The position numbers were made by a program, and so were the translations under genes. A stretch of DNA of 16,877 bases from Treponema sp. (lineage in GTDB: Bacteria > Spirochaetota > Spirochaetia > Treponematales > Breznakiellaceae), in NCBI GenBank assembly GCA_031255815.1, contig JAIRRU010000009.1, forward strand, positions 1-16,877. Reading direction: 5' to 3'. Below, one piece after another: positions 8,339 to 16,250 of the stretch. The notes beneath the pieces were generated by a model, which worked only from the letters and a program-made list of their open reading frames with translations, had not been told where the DNA came from and made no database searches. Every line of letters begins with the position of its first letter. Positions within the stretch are counted from its first letter, which is position 1.

Positions 8339-9831
8339 TACTGTTTGTTCCAGACGATGGAGATATCGTTCCCCAGGGTGTTCCCCCGGGAGTCGGCCAG
8401 ATCCCCGTCGATAGTAATGGTAACCGTCCCCTGGCGGGCCGTGTTCTCGATCTCGATTCCCGCCAGGAGGGCGCAGAATTTCTCCCCGGCCCCGGGCTGT
8501 TCCAGGGGATCGCTGACCGGGCTTCCGGCATAGGCCGCCTCGTCCAGCACCCGCAGGGTTTTCAGGGAGATGTAGGCGCAGGCGTTGGACACGGAAACGG
8601 AGAGGCTGTCCATGGCGCTTACCAGGGAAAGCCTCTCCGCCTCTTCGGAAACTTTAAAGACAAGGTAGATTTCCGTTTCCTTTTCCGTTTGGACAGGAAA
8701 GCTGAGGGCGTCAAGGGTAAGGGTCGTAAAATTACTATCCCCGCCTATGGCTTCGTAAACGCCGCTGTTTTTCAGAAAACCCCGGATAAAGACAGGAGGC
8801 CTGAAATCGCCCCGGTCGAACAGCAGGGGGAAGCGGGTGTCCCGAGGGGTTTTGTTCCCCAGGCTGTCGCTTATCCCCCGTTTAACGGTAAGCGTGTAGG
8901 CTTTGTTCCATTCCGGTTTCCGGGAAAGACTGATCTTCCCCCGATCCCTGCTTTCCAGATCCGGGGTAAAGGAGATACCCAGGGACGGGTTTAATTCCAG
9001 GAATCCGGAAACCGATTCGACAGCGATCCTCTTGTTGAAGACCAGGGAAAAACCCGCGTCCCCCGGAATGTTCCGGTTGGGGCTTTCCGCCTCCGCTCTG
9101 CCCCGGAGCCCCGCGGGGTTCTCCCATTCCAGACTGAAAAGCGGCGCTTCCTGATCCGGCCCGTAGAGGAAGGTTGCGTTGTAGGGAAGGAGCATGGGGT
9201 TCCGGGATCGGTCCCGCAGGGCCGTGCTCAGCGTAATGGTGTAACGGGTTCCCTCGTCCAGGGGCTTAAGGGGGATGATCTCGACAGCCGCCCCCTCCGC
9301 GTCCCAGCGGAGGATATGGTTCAGCGAGGGGCTTATCCGCAGGGCTTCGCCAAAGGACTGGGGTTCCACCGGTTCCGAGAAGCGCAGAAAAATTGTCTCC
9401 GGGGGCCGGGTAAGGACGCTTTCGTCGCCCGGATCAATCGAGACGACCAGCGGGCCTTCGCTGTCCTCCTTGGTACGGAACCGGTAGCGGAATTCCCGTT
9501 CCAGGGAATTCCCCTTTTCGTCCTCCGCCTCGGTTCCGATAAGGACAAAGTATTCCCGGCCCTCCCGGAGGCCGTTTACCGGGCGGTAGATCATCCGGCT
9601 CCCCCGGAACTCAAAATCCCCGCCCAGATCCGCGCCGTCCTCGGTCATGGAAAAGGCTTTCCGGATAGAAGCCGGCGCGGGAGGCGCGGAAAAACCGATC
9701 TCCAGTTCCCCCTGGGTGGAAACCGAAAGCACTTCCAGGGGCGGGAGCAGCCAGGAACCGCAGCGGATGGCCAGGATGATTATCAGCAGGCCGGATAAAA
9801 GATACTTTAACGGGTACAGAATACGAACCAT
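8338..9831 (-). CDS. Exported protein with several Ig-like (SbsA/Big_5-type) domains, second copy
   Basis: 497 residues, exported. The N-terminus is a short basic start plus a hydrophobic stretch (8-22) ending in LAIRC, where C24 could be lipidated. Arg just before the Cys is atypical, so it may instead stay as a membrane anchor. Three Ig-like modules are visible at about 33-120, 126-224 and 228-340. Each has the Big_5 pattern: a strand with FS.P, an I-S/N-P turn, a hydrophobic strand before PL.EG..Y.I.L, and D..GN (for example FSEPVEPQSF, PLDEGTRYTITL, DSLGNK). The last 150 residues do not follow the pattern. The ribosome site is excellent (TAAGGAGG, 4 bases before the ATG), and the gene overlaps the preceding Ig-like gene by 25 bases. 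It sits between the adaptor and the permeases, suggesting a periplasmic part of the pump complex. No enzyme motif is seen. Confidence 0.8.
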   Translation of the reverse strand: MVRILYPLKYLLSGLLIIILAIRCGSWLLPPLEVLSVSTQGELEIGFSAPPAPASIRKAFSMTEDGADLGGDFEFRGSRMIYRPVNGLREGREYFVLIGTEAEDEKGNSLEREFRYRFRTKEDSEGPLVVSIDPGDESVLTRPPETIFLRFSEPVEPQSFGEALRISPSLNHILRWDAEGAAVEIIPLKPLDEGTRYTITLSTALRDRSRNPMLLPYNATFLYGPDQEAPLFSLEWENPAGLRGRAEAESPNRNIPGDAGFSLVFNKRIAVESVSGFLELNPSLGISFTPDLESRDRGKISLSRKPEWNKAYTLTVKRGISDSLGNKTPRDTRFPLLFDRGDFRPPVFIRGFLKNSGVYEAIGGDSNFTTLTLDALSFPVQTEKETEIYLVFKVSEEAERLSLVSAMDSLSVSVSNACAYISLKTLRVLDEAAYAGSPVSDPLEQPGAGEKFCALLAGIEIENTARQGTVTITIDGDLADSRGNTLGNDISIVWNKQ

Positions 9832-11261
9832 ATATCCTCCTTAAGGTACTCCCCGGCGGCGTTTTGCGGCCCCTTCGCCCCGCCGGTAATGCTAAGCTGG
9901 TAATAGTTGGAGACGGCGGCGCTGCTCTGGGAGAGATCCTCCCAGCTAAGGGAAAGCCGCGAGCCGCCGTTGCGCCAGCGGGCTTCGATCAGCGCCGGGT
10001 TGTGGGCCGAAGGGGGGAACAGAACCGAGAGGGAGACCGCGTCCAGGGCGGCCTTCCGTTTTTCAGGCGGGATGGCGGCGGAAAAATCGATATTGCCCCG
10101 CAGCCGGAAAGGCGCGGGGGGCGTCACGGGCCCAAGGTAGTGATCCTGTATGACCCCGCCGGGAATCAGGGGAGTATTACTGTCGTCCAGGCTCAGCGAA
10201 TCCACCAGGAGCCAGCGTCCGGCCCCGGTAAAAAACACCTGTACCGGATCAAAGAGGGAAAGCCCCATCAGATCTTTTACCGTGTCCGCCAGGAGGATCC
10301 GGTACTCTTCCCCAAGCCGATAGGGTTCCTCGGGGATAAAGATGAACCTGCCCTCCCCGGCCCCTTCAAAGTAACCCTGGAGGCCCGGATAAAAGGCGAT
10401 CCCCCCTTTTACCGAAGCCTCGTCCATGGGTTTGGAGAAGATAAAACCGATGCCCTGCCAGTCCAGGAGATTGCCGTCCAGGGGAAGCCCCCTGTGCCAG
10501 AGGGCAGGCGGGTTGTTGAAACTTACCGGGCAGACCTCGAGCAGTTGGGGAAGGCTGGTGTCCCGGGGGCCCTCGAAGATCCCCGAAGCCTCCTTCCGCA
10601 TAAGCCAGCCGTCCGCGCTGACCATGTTTTTAAGTTCCCAGGCGTAGGAAACGTCGAGCTGCCAGGACTCCCGGGGCCTTACCTTTACTGTGGAACTGCC
10701 GGGAAAAAACTCGGCCAGGTACTCCGTGCCGGGGCTGAGGGAGAATTTTTCGTTAAAAGAAGTGATAAGCGGCGGTTTTGAAAAAACCAGGCTGAGCGTA
10801 TCCCCCGTAAAGGAGGAACTGAGCAGCTCGAACGAAGCCCCCGCGCCGCCGTAGGTAAATGCCCGGGAAAGCCTGACCGTGTAGGTTCCGCCCCCCTCCG
10901 TCCGGAGGCTCCCCTCAAGGGAAAAGGAGTAGGACTGCCCCTTCTGCCAGGGCTTTTCCGGCCGGATCAGGAGGACTGCCCCTTCCCAGGCAAGCGCCGT
11001 CTCCGCCGCCGCGCCTTTTTCGTAAAACTTTAACTGCCGCTCCGCGTCTTCTTTGACGGGTTCCCAAGAAAAATCTATCCGGACATGATCCCCGGAAAAG
11101 AAGGCCTCCCCTTCGGGGATTGAGCAGGAAACATCCAGGTAATCGAAACTGACCGGAGGGCAGCCGGGCAGGGCAAGGGCAGCCGGGACAAGGGCGAGAA
11201 AAAACCGGATCAGGGCGGCCCGGGGGATCTTCGGGCGGAGAGAACGATCAGCGGTATTCAA
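9807..11261 (-). CDS. Lipoprotein with Ig-like (SbsA/Big_5-type) domains, first copy
   Basis: 484 residues with a lipoprotein signal: basic residues, hydrophobic core 16-30, then LPGC with C34 as the lipidated residue. Likely Ig-like modules lie at about 44-137, 142-232 and 236-345. The clearest is the third (FSKPMDEASVKGGIAFYPG, then FIFIPEEPYRLGEEYRILL and VKDLMG). The C-terminal 130 residues are rich in beta-type sequence but match nothing I know. The start is TTG (11261-11259) with AAGGAG seven bases upstream. No later in-frame ATG would keep the signal peptide. It overlaps the adaptor gene by 14 bases and the next Ig-like gene by 25. The shared fold, size and adjacency suggest a duplicated pair, although the two are not close in sequence. 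The role is unknown; a periplasmic spacer or docking protein for the RND complex is inference. Confidence 0.8.
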   Translation of the reverse strand: MNTADRSLRPKIPRAALIRFFLALVPAALALPGCPPVSFDYLDVSCSIPEGEAFFSGDHVRIDFSWEPVKEDAERQLKFYEKGAAAETALAWEGAVLLIRPEKPWQKGQSYSFSLEGSLRTEGGGTYTVRLSRAFTYGGAGASFELLSSSFTGDTLSLVFSKPPLITSFNEKFSLSPGTEYLAEFFPGSSTVKVRPRESWQLDVSYAWELKNMVSADGWLMRKEASGIFEGPRDTSLPQLLEVCPVSFNNPPALWHRGLPLDGNLLDWQGIGFIFSKPMDEASVKGGIAFYPGLQGYFEGAGEGRFIFIPEEPYRLGEEYRILLADTVKDLMGLSLFDPVQVFFTGAGRWLLVDSLSLDDSNTPLIPGGVIQDHYLGPVTPPAPFRLRGNIDFSAAIPPEKRKAALDAVSLSVLFPPSAHNPALIEARWRNGGSRLSLSWEDLSQSSAAVSNYYQLSITGGAKGPQNAAGEYLKEDIWFVFCTR

Positions 11262-12705
11262 CCGACGCTCCTTCTTTCAGAAAAGGGGAGGGCTTGTCTA
11301 TCACCATGTCCCCTTCGGCAAGGCCCTCTTCGATCCAGAGCATGCCGTCCCTGCGGGAGCGGAGCTTCACGGTTTTGATCAGCGCCGCGCCCTTTACCGC
11401 GCAGAACACGTAGTCCCGGCCCCCCTTATCCGTAAGCAGCGCCGTCTCGGGGATCGCCGGCAGGAGCAGTTCTTCTGTTACCGGGATGGAGCATCTGATA
11501 AACATCCCCGGTTTTATGCGCAGATCCGGGTTGGAAAGGGAGGCCTTAACCGCAAAGTTGCCGCTTTGGGGATCGGCTACGGGGGATATCTCGTCCAGTT
11601 TCGCCTGAACCCTCAGCCCCAGGGAGGGTATCTCTACCTCCGCCGCCGCGCCCGGCGGAAAACGGATCATGTCCTGTTCCTGAATGTAAAAAAGGGCGAA
11701 GACCCCGGAGGTGTCCATGAGGGTGGCGAGCTTTCCGTTCTGGGGGACGTACTCGCCGTTTTCAAAGTACAGCGCCCCCACGATGCCGGAAACGGTGGAA
11801 CGGACGGTCAGCTCCCCGATGAGCCGCTTGACCGACTCAAGGTTTTTTTCGGCGCTCCGCAGTTCCGCTTCCGCCCCTTCCAGTTCCGCGGCGGCGGCCC
11901 GGGTGTTAAGCTCGGCAAACTGCCGGATCCTTTCGGCGGGATCGGGGGAAAGCTCAAAACCCGCCGCGCGAAGATCCTCGTCCCTCAGCCCCAGCCGGGT
12001 AATTTCAATGTCCTTTTTCAGCACCGCGATACCCGCTTCCCGGGCGCTGAGGGAAACTTCCATGCTCCTGAAGGCGGCGCTGGTAAGGCCCCCCAGGCTG
12101 AGGAGTTTCCGCTGCTTCTCAAGGGACTCGGCGGCCTCGGCGAATTCAAGCTCCTGCTGAACCAGGCTCTGCTCCCCCTTTTCCACGGAGATGAGCCGGG
12201 CTTCCACGGCAAGCCGGGCCTCCCGCATGTCCGCCCGGGCCGCGTTGAGCCGGGCCCCGGCCGCGTCCAGGGCGTTTTCGTACTGTTCCCGCCGCGTTTC
12301 CAAATCCAGGTTCCGCAGCCGGGCCAGGGGCTGGCCGGCCTTTACCTCGTCGCCCTCTTTCACGTAAAGGGAGGCGATAGTCCCCTCCACCTGCACGGTA
12401 ATGTCGTTTTTTATCCGGTAGGTGATCGTACCAAAACTGCTCAGGCTGTCGCGCAGGGCTCTTAGCCCGGCGGGGGCAGCCTGTACGGCAAGGGCCCCGC
12501 TTTCCGGAGAAACGGGTTTGGGGGAGCAGGAAAACGGCGCCGGGGAAAACAGGAACAGGCCGAGCAGGGTCAGCGCCGCGAGAAGCCGGGATCCGCCCGC
12601 CGCCGGATCCTTACGCGCTTTGCAGGGTAAAAAAACGCCCGGGAGGCGGTTTTTGGGAGTTTTAAGCGTGAAGCGCGACAAACCGCTAGTATTCAAGAAA
12701 TTCAT
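11248..12705 (-). CDS. RND efflux periplasmic adaptor (membrane-fusion protein)
   Basis: Bridges the RND permeases and the TolC channel across the periplasm. The 485 residues show the adaptor plan: lipoyl half 1 (about 104-130, VEGTIASLYVKEGDEVKAGQPLARL), a long coiled-coil hairpin (about 133-296), lipoyl half 2 (299-329, with VSGIVGALYFENGEYV), a beta-barrel domain (about 333-405) and a membrane-proximal domain (about 406-485, with IPETALL and EGLAEGDMVI). The hairpin is about 160 residues, long for the family. The N-terminus is odd: 40 residues precede the hydrophobic stretch (41-54), and the Cys at 60 follows Pro-Phe-Ser, a poor lipobox, so lipidation is uncertain. The ATG is backed by GGAGG eight bases upstream. 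It overlaps the TolC-type gene by 20 bases and is followed by the Ig-like lipoprotein gene with a 14-base overlap. Confidence 0.93.
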   Translation of the reverse strand: MNFLNTSGLSRFTLKTPKNRLPGVFLPCKARKDPAAGGSRLLAALTLLGLFLFSPAPFSCSPKPVSPESGALAVQAAPAGLRALRDSLSSFGTITYRIKNDITVQVEGTIASLYVKEGDEVKAGQPLARLRNLDLETRREQYENALDAAGARLNAARADMREARLAVEARLISVEKGEQSLVQQELEFAEAAESLEKQRKLLSLGGLTSAAFRSMEVSLSAREAGIAVLKKDIEITRLGLRDEDLRAAGFELSPDPAERIRQFAELNTRAAAAELEGAEAELRSAEKNLESVKRLIGELTVRSTVSGIVGALYFENGEYVPQNGKLATLMDTSGVFALFYIQEQDMIRFPPGAAAEVEIPSLGLRVQAKLDEISPVADPQSGNFAVKASLSNPDLRIKPGMFIRCSIPVTEELLLPAIPETALLTDKGGRDYVFCAVKGAALIKTVKLRSRRDGMLWIEEGLAEGDMVIDKPSPFLKEGASVEYR

Positions 12706-14110
12706 TCCTTAAACCTCCGAAAGGAAAATTGGCGAGTATCTCCAGGGATCGTTCAAGCGCCGCCGCCTGGATCTGCTGTTCCTTCAGCGAAATCTTCACC
12801 CGGCTCAATTCGATAAGCTCGTTCAGAAAATCGATCCGCTTTTTCTGACCCTGTTCCGCCAGGAGCCGGGAGAATTCCATCCGTTTCTCCAGCACGGCGA
12901 TCATCCGCCGGGACGTATCGGCGGAACGGAGGCTGGAGTCGTGGGCTATGACCAAATCGTAAAGCTGTTCCCTCAATGCCTTTTCCGTTTCCTTCTGTTC
13001 AAGCCGGTTCCGCAGCAGGGCCATATCCTCCAGCCTCCGGGCGGCAGGGTACGAGGGGTTCGGCAGGATACTTGCGGAAACACCGTTACTAACCTGGTAG
13101 AGCCGATCCCGCTCGAACCCGTAGCCCGGATTGACGCTTACCGGTACAAGGTTCAGGTTGGGAAAATCGAAAGTCAGTTTGAGGGAGTACCTCGGCTCGG
13201 TAAGGGGGTAGCCGGTACCGGCAAAAGAAACGCTGCCCTGGACGCCGATGGAGGGGATGTACCAGCGCCGGCTGTGGGCAAGCTGTTTCTGGCCGTACTG
13301 GACGGCCAGGCTCTGTTTTTTAAGTTCAACGCTGCCGGTTCTAACCAGGCGCCAGAGCGGTTCCAGATGCGGTTCGTAGTAAAAGTATTCGAACTCCCCG
13401 GAGGCGTCCTCCCTAATCTCCAGCTCCGCCTCCCGGTCAAGGCCGACGGCATCCTTTAAGCGCCGTTCCCGGGTTTTCAGATCCAGCAGGCTTTGATCCC
13501 GCTCGTATTCGACCGCGATACAGGAGGCAAGGTATTCAAGGTAATCGGTCTCCAGGCTCAGGCCCAGGGCCGTTTCCCAGCGGATAATTTCAAGCTGTTC
13601 CGCGGCAAGGCCCGCCAGTTCTTCCCGGATGCGGACTGTTTCGGCCTGGATAAGGCAGCCGTAGTACTGGGAGATAACGGCGGAACGGAATTCCCTGAAT
13701 TCCCCCTGGTACTCCTGGTAGGCGTAGAGGGAATTGAGACGGTTCGTTTCGTAGGCCAGCTTGTTTTTGCCGCCGTCGAACAACTTCTGGCTTACGGAGG
13801 CCTGTATACTCTTACTGCGGGAATCTCCGGTCATAACAGCGGTACTGTCAGACTCGTTAAAAGAAAAACTAAAGCTGGGAAGGAATTCCCGCAGATCCAG
13901 CTTCGCGGCTTTCATATTCTCCAGCGCCTCCTCTTCGCGCAGCGCCCAGAGCCTGGAATTCCCGGCGGCGAAATCCGCCGCCTCTTCCGCCGACCGGAAC
14001 AGAACGGCCCCTCCCGCGGGATCCGCCGCTTCTTCCGGGGCAAGCTCCCCGGCAGGGGCAAGGAACAGGGAGAGAAACAGGGAAATAGCCGGGAACCGTT
14101 TAGTTTTCAT
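12686..14110 (-). CDS. TolC-family outer-membrane channel
   Basis: Outer-membrane exit duct of the tripartite pump (OEP family). The 474 residues begin with a Sec signal (MKTKR then hydrophobic 8-18, likely cut near APA at 18-20). Two repeats of helix-strand-helix follow, at about 40-255 and 265-470. QKLFDGGK (108-115) is the typical TolC turn at the start of an outer-membrane strand. Long amphipathic helices rich in Glu, Gln and Leu fill the rest, for example around 170-220 and 385-460. The length is near that of E. coli TolC. No lipobox is seen, unlike OprM/CusC. It overlaps the small lipoprotein gene by 11 bases, and no clear Shine-Dalgarno precedes the ATG, so re-initiation after the upstream stop is likely. 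The direct neighbour is the adaptor gene, the normal partner. Confidence 0.92.
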   Translation of the reverse strand: MKTKRFPAISLFLSLFLAPAGELAPEEAADPAGGAVLFRSAEEAADFAAGNSRLWALREEEALENMKAAKLDLREFLPSFSFSFNESDSTAVMTGDSRSKSIQASVSQKLFDGGKNKLAYETNRLNSLYAYQEYQGEFREFRSAVISQYYGCLIQAETVRIREELAGLAAEQLEIIRWETALGLSLETDYLEYLASCIAVEYERDQSLLDLKTRERRLKDAVGLDREAELEIREDASGEFEYFYYEPHLEPLWRLVRTGSVELKKQSLAVQYGQKQLAHSRRWYIPSIGVQGSVSFAGTGYPLTEPRYSLKLTFDFPNLNLVPVSVNPGYGFERDRLYQVSNGVSASILPNPSYPAARRLEDMALLRNRLEQKETEKALREQLYDLVIAHDSSLRSADTSRRMIAVLEKRMEFSRLLAEQGQKKRIDFLNELIELSRVKISLKEQQIQAAALERSLEILANFPFGGLRNEFLEY

Positions 14111-14609
14111 GTTTTCTGTTGTACTTCAGCACGGCCCGGTAGCGTTTCTTTTGATCCCTTAAAATCTTCCCCATAACGCGCTCCATGATCCGGTACTGTT
14201 CCAGGGAGATAAGGATGTTCCGCTTGCCCGTCATATACTCGTTTTCCCTGGCGTAGACCTTCCCTTCCCCGTCCCGGAGGGAGCAGGAAATATAGATAGT
14301 GTTGTAGAATTGCGCCTTACGTATGAAAGAACGCTGTTCCATGATAATGTCCAGAAACAGGGGCCTGTCTGTATCGATACTGTAGCCCTGTTTCCGGTCC
14401 AGCCAGGTTTGGATTATTATCTCAAGCTGCCCGGCAATGCTTTCCTCCCTTACCCGGTCGATCGTTACGCTTATTTTCCCCGGCCGGCAGTCCCAGAAAA
14501 AGGGAAGGGCCGGATAAGAGGCAAAGGACGAACGCCTGTTTGCCGTCATGCAGGAAGATGCCAGCAGGACGAAGGCGCCCAGAAAGAAACAGTAAAATTG
14601 TTGTCTCAT
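14100..14609 (-). CDS. Small lipoprotein of unknown function
   Basis: 169 residues that I do not recognise. The N-terminus is a lipoprotein signal: hydrophobic 6-16 then LASSC, with C20 the likely lipidated residue. The mature part alternates strands and helices and looks like one compact alpha/beta domain: an early strand ISVTIDRV, a helix QLEIIIQTWLDRK, two strands (LFLDIIMEQRSF and YNTIYISCSLRD), and a basic amphipathic C-terminal helix (about 140-168, rich in Arg and Lys). The general strand-helix-strand plan with a lipid anchor recalls outer-membrane assembly lipoproteins of LptE size, but no motif supports that. It has a strong GGAGGAG ribosome site and starts inside the stop of the TPR gene (ATGA). 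Its place directly before the TolC-type gene suggests a role at the outer membrane; this is inference. Confidence 0.75.
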   Translation of the reverse strand: MRQQFYCFFLGAFVLLASSCMTANRRSSFASYPALPFFWDCRPGKISVTIDRVREESIAGQLEIIIQTWLDRKQGYSIDTDRPLFLDIIMEQRSFIRKAQFYNTIYISCSLRDGEGKVYARENEYMTGKRNILISLEQYRIMERVMGKILRDQKKRYRAVLKYNRKHEN

Positions 14610-15271
14610 GGTTCTCCTCCGGTAAATTGCTTCAGGGTTTCTTCAATCATCCCGAACGGGACGCTGGATCCCGAAACGGTTTTAGCCTTTTCCAGGTAAC
14701 CGGCGGCCCGGTCGTTAAGCCCCAGGGCCTGCCAGGCGAGGGCCAGATCCAGGTAAAGCTTGGCGCTGTCGCTCAGCGCCGTTTCCGCCTGCCTCCCCAT
14801 GGAAAGCCTTTTTTCGTAATCCCCGGTCTTCCGGGCCAGCAGGGCGTAAAGGTACAGGGGCCGCCAGTCAGAAAAGTTGAAGGAAAGCTCCCTGTCCAAG
14901 AGGCTCTCCGCCTCCCCGTAACGCCCCCCAAGGACAAGGCAGCGGATCCGCCAGAGACGGGCCTCGGTATATTCGGGCCGCCGTTTGGCCAGCCGGGAAA
15001 ATACCGCCAGCGCCTCGGCCTCCTCCCCGGCAAAGTAGAGCGCCTTGCCCAGAAGGAATTCGGCCTGGTAAAAGCCGCGGTCCGCTTTCAGGGCCCGGCG
15101 GGCCTGGGCAAGGGCCTCCCGGTAGTTCTCCCCGCCGTAGGCTTCCGCGGCGGCCAGGTAGGCGCGTTCCGCCTCCCCGCTTTTCCGGGAATCACAGGAA
15201 AACAGTATTACCGCGCCCAGGATGATCCACGGCCGGAAGCGCCGGCGGGCGGGCGGCAGGGAAGCCCTCAT
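14606..15271 (-). CDS. TPR-repeat lipoprotein
   Basis: 221 residues. An Arg-rich start (8-13) and hydrophobic 15-24 end in LFSC, giving C26 as the lipidated residue, followed by Asp and Ser. About five tetratricopeptide repeats of 33-34 residues fill the rest, beginning near 34, 68, 102, 136 and 169. Typical lines are YREALAQARRALKAD, AEALAVFSRLAKRRP and NDRAAGYLEKAK. TPR arrays bind other proteins, so this is probably a scaffold facing the periplasm. In E. coli, Asp after the Cys keeps lipoproteins in the inner membrane, but spirochaete sorting rules differ, so location is uncertain. It starts within the stop of the previous TPR gene (ATGA) with no good ribosome site of its own, and overlaps the next gene by four bases. 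Confidence 0.82.
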   Translation of the reverse strand: MRASLPPARRRFRPWIILGAVILFSCDSRKSGEAERAYLAAAEAYGGENYREALAQARRALKADRGFYQAEFLLGKALYFAGEEAEALAVFSRLAKRRPEYTEARLWRIRCLVLGGRYGEAESLLDRELSFNFSDWRPLYLYALLARKTGDYEKRLSMGRQAETALSDSAKLYLDLALAWQALGLNDRAAGYLEKAKTVSGSSVPFGMIEETLKQFTGGEP

Positions 15272-16218
15272 TCTTCAAAACCGAGGAAACGGCTAAGCTC
15301 CCCCCAGGCGGGTTTCGCGTAAACCCCTTCCCGATCCAGGGCGATAACCTTTTCCAGGGCGGCCAGGTATTCCGCGGGAGGCTTTTCGCTGACCAGCAGG
15401 GCGCCCTGCCAGAGGTTCCAGTAGTAGGAGGGGAAGGATCGGAAGTAAGGTTCCAGCGAAAGGTAGCGGTTGAAATCTTCCCCGGTAAGGGAGCCTTCCC
15501 GGATCTTCTTTTTGCAGAGAATGTAGTCCCCGGCGAAGAAAGGCGCCTGGTAAGCCGCCGGGGCGCTGGTTTCCGGGTCGTAGAGGCTGCGGAGAAGCCG
15601 CAGGGGCCGGGCGGCTTTTATCCCCTCCCCGGCGCCGCCCCCTTCCCCGGGGCCCGGGGTTTTAAGCCGTTCTTCCAGGGTTCCGATATTCAGCAGAAAG
15701 GATCCGTCGTCGGCTTCGTTGAAGCCCGATTGGTACTCGTAGTCCAGAAAAGCGGCCAGAACCGCCTTCTCGATCTCCCCGGCCGACTCGTACACCGAGG
15801 AGGCAAAGAAACCCAGGCCGGGGAAGTAGGGGCCCTTCTCAAAGAAGAGATCGGCCATTTCCGCCGCCTCGGCGGCCCGTCCCGCCCGGGCCAGAAGGTA
15901 CATATAGGCCCGGATATCTTCCGGCCCCGCCTCTTCCCGGCGGGTTTCAAAAAGCCCGGCCAGGAATTCCAGGGCCTTTTCATCCTCTTCCCGGGCGATA
16001 AGGATGTGCCCCTTAAGAAAGAGCGGCCCCGGTTCCCCCTCCCGGTTCAGGGCGATGGCCTTTTCCGCGTATTCCAGGGCCTTCGCGTATTCCCCCTGGA
16101 TCAGCTCCATCCGGGCCAGGGATTCAAGCTCCTGCCCGCTGTAGCCTGCCCCCTTCCCGCACGAAATAAGCAAGGCCGCCCCGAGACAAAGGGCCGGCGC
16201 CGCCAATCTTCCCGCCAT
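15268..16218 (-). CDS. TPR-repeat lipoprotein, first gene of the pump operon
   Basis: 316 residues. A short basic start, a hydrophobic core (7-18) and LISC give C20 as the lipidated residue, followed by Gly. Residues 30-165 form three or four TPR-like helix pairs (GEYAKALEYAEKAIALNRE at 42-60 is the clearest, followed by EDEKALEFLAGLF and RAAEAAEMADLFFEK). A Gly/Glu-rich linker at 188-199 separates this from a C-terminal helical region with many aromatics (LEPYFRSFPSYYWNLW). The start has AGGAG seven bases before the ATG and comes after the only long gene-free gap, so it probably heads the operon. A hairpin abuts its ribosome site. It may work as a protein-binding scaffold with the following TPR lipoprotein. 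Confidence 0.82.
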   Translation of the reverse strand: MAGRLAAPALCLGAALLISCGKGAGYSGQELESLARMELIQGEYAKALEYAEKAIALNREGEPGPLFLKGHILIAREEDEKALEFLAGLFETRREEAGPEDIRAYMYLLARAGRAAEAAEMADLFFEKGPYFPGLGFFASSVYESAGEIEKAVLAAFLDYEYQSGFNEADDGSFLLNIGTLEERLKTPGPGEGGGAGEGIKAARPLRLLRSLYDPETSAPAAYQAPFFAGDYILCKKKIREGSLTGEDFNRYLSLEPYFRSFPSYYWNLWQGALLVSEKPPAEYLAALEKVIALDREGVYAKPAWGELSRFLGFEE

Positions 16219-16229
16219 ATAAGACTCCT

Positions 16230-16246
16230 TTCCCGTCCGGCGGGAA
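16230..16246 (-). promoter_or_regulatory. Leader hairpin touching the ribosome binding site
   Basis: Six-base arms TTCCCG (16230-16235) and CGGGAA (16241-16246) with a five-base loop. In the minus-strand transcript the second arm runs straight into AAGGAG, the ribosome site of the first TPR gene. Pairing could therefore limit ribosome access, or simply be a 5' stabilising stem. Confidence 0.45.
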
Positions 16247-16250
16247 TATC

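Noticed and set aside
9864..10781. Plus-strand open frame of 305 codons
   Set aside because: It is antisense to the first Ig-like lipoprotein and has Gly, Pro and Arg-rich shadow composition.
11566..12465. Plus-strand open frame of 299 codons
   Set aside because: It is the reverse reading of the adaptor's coiled-coil region; the adaptor domains on the minus strand are unmistakable.
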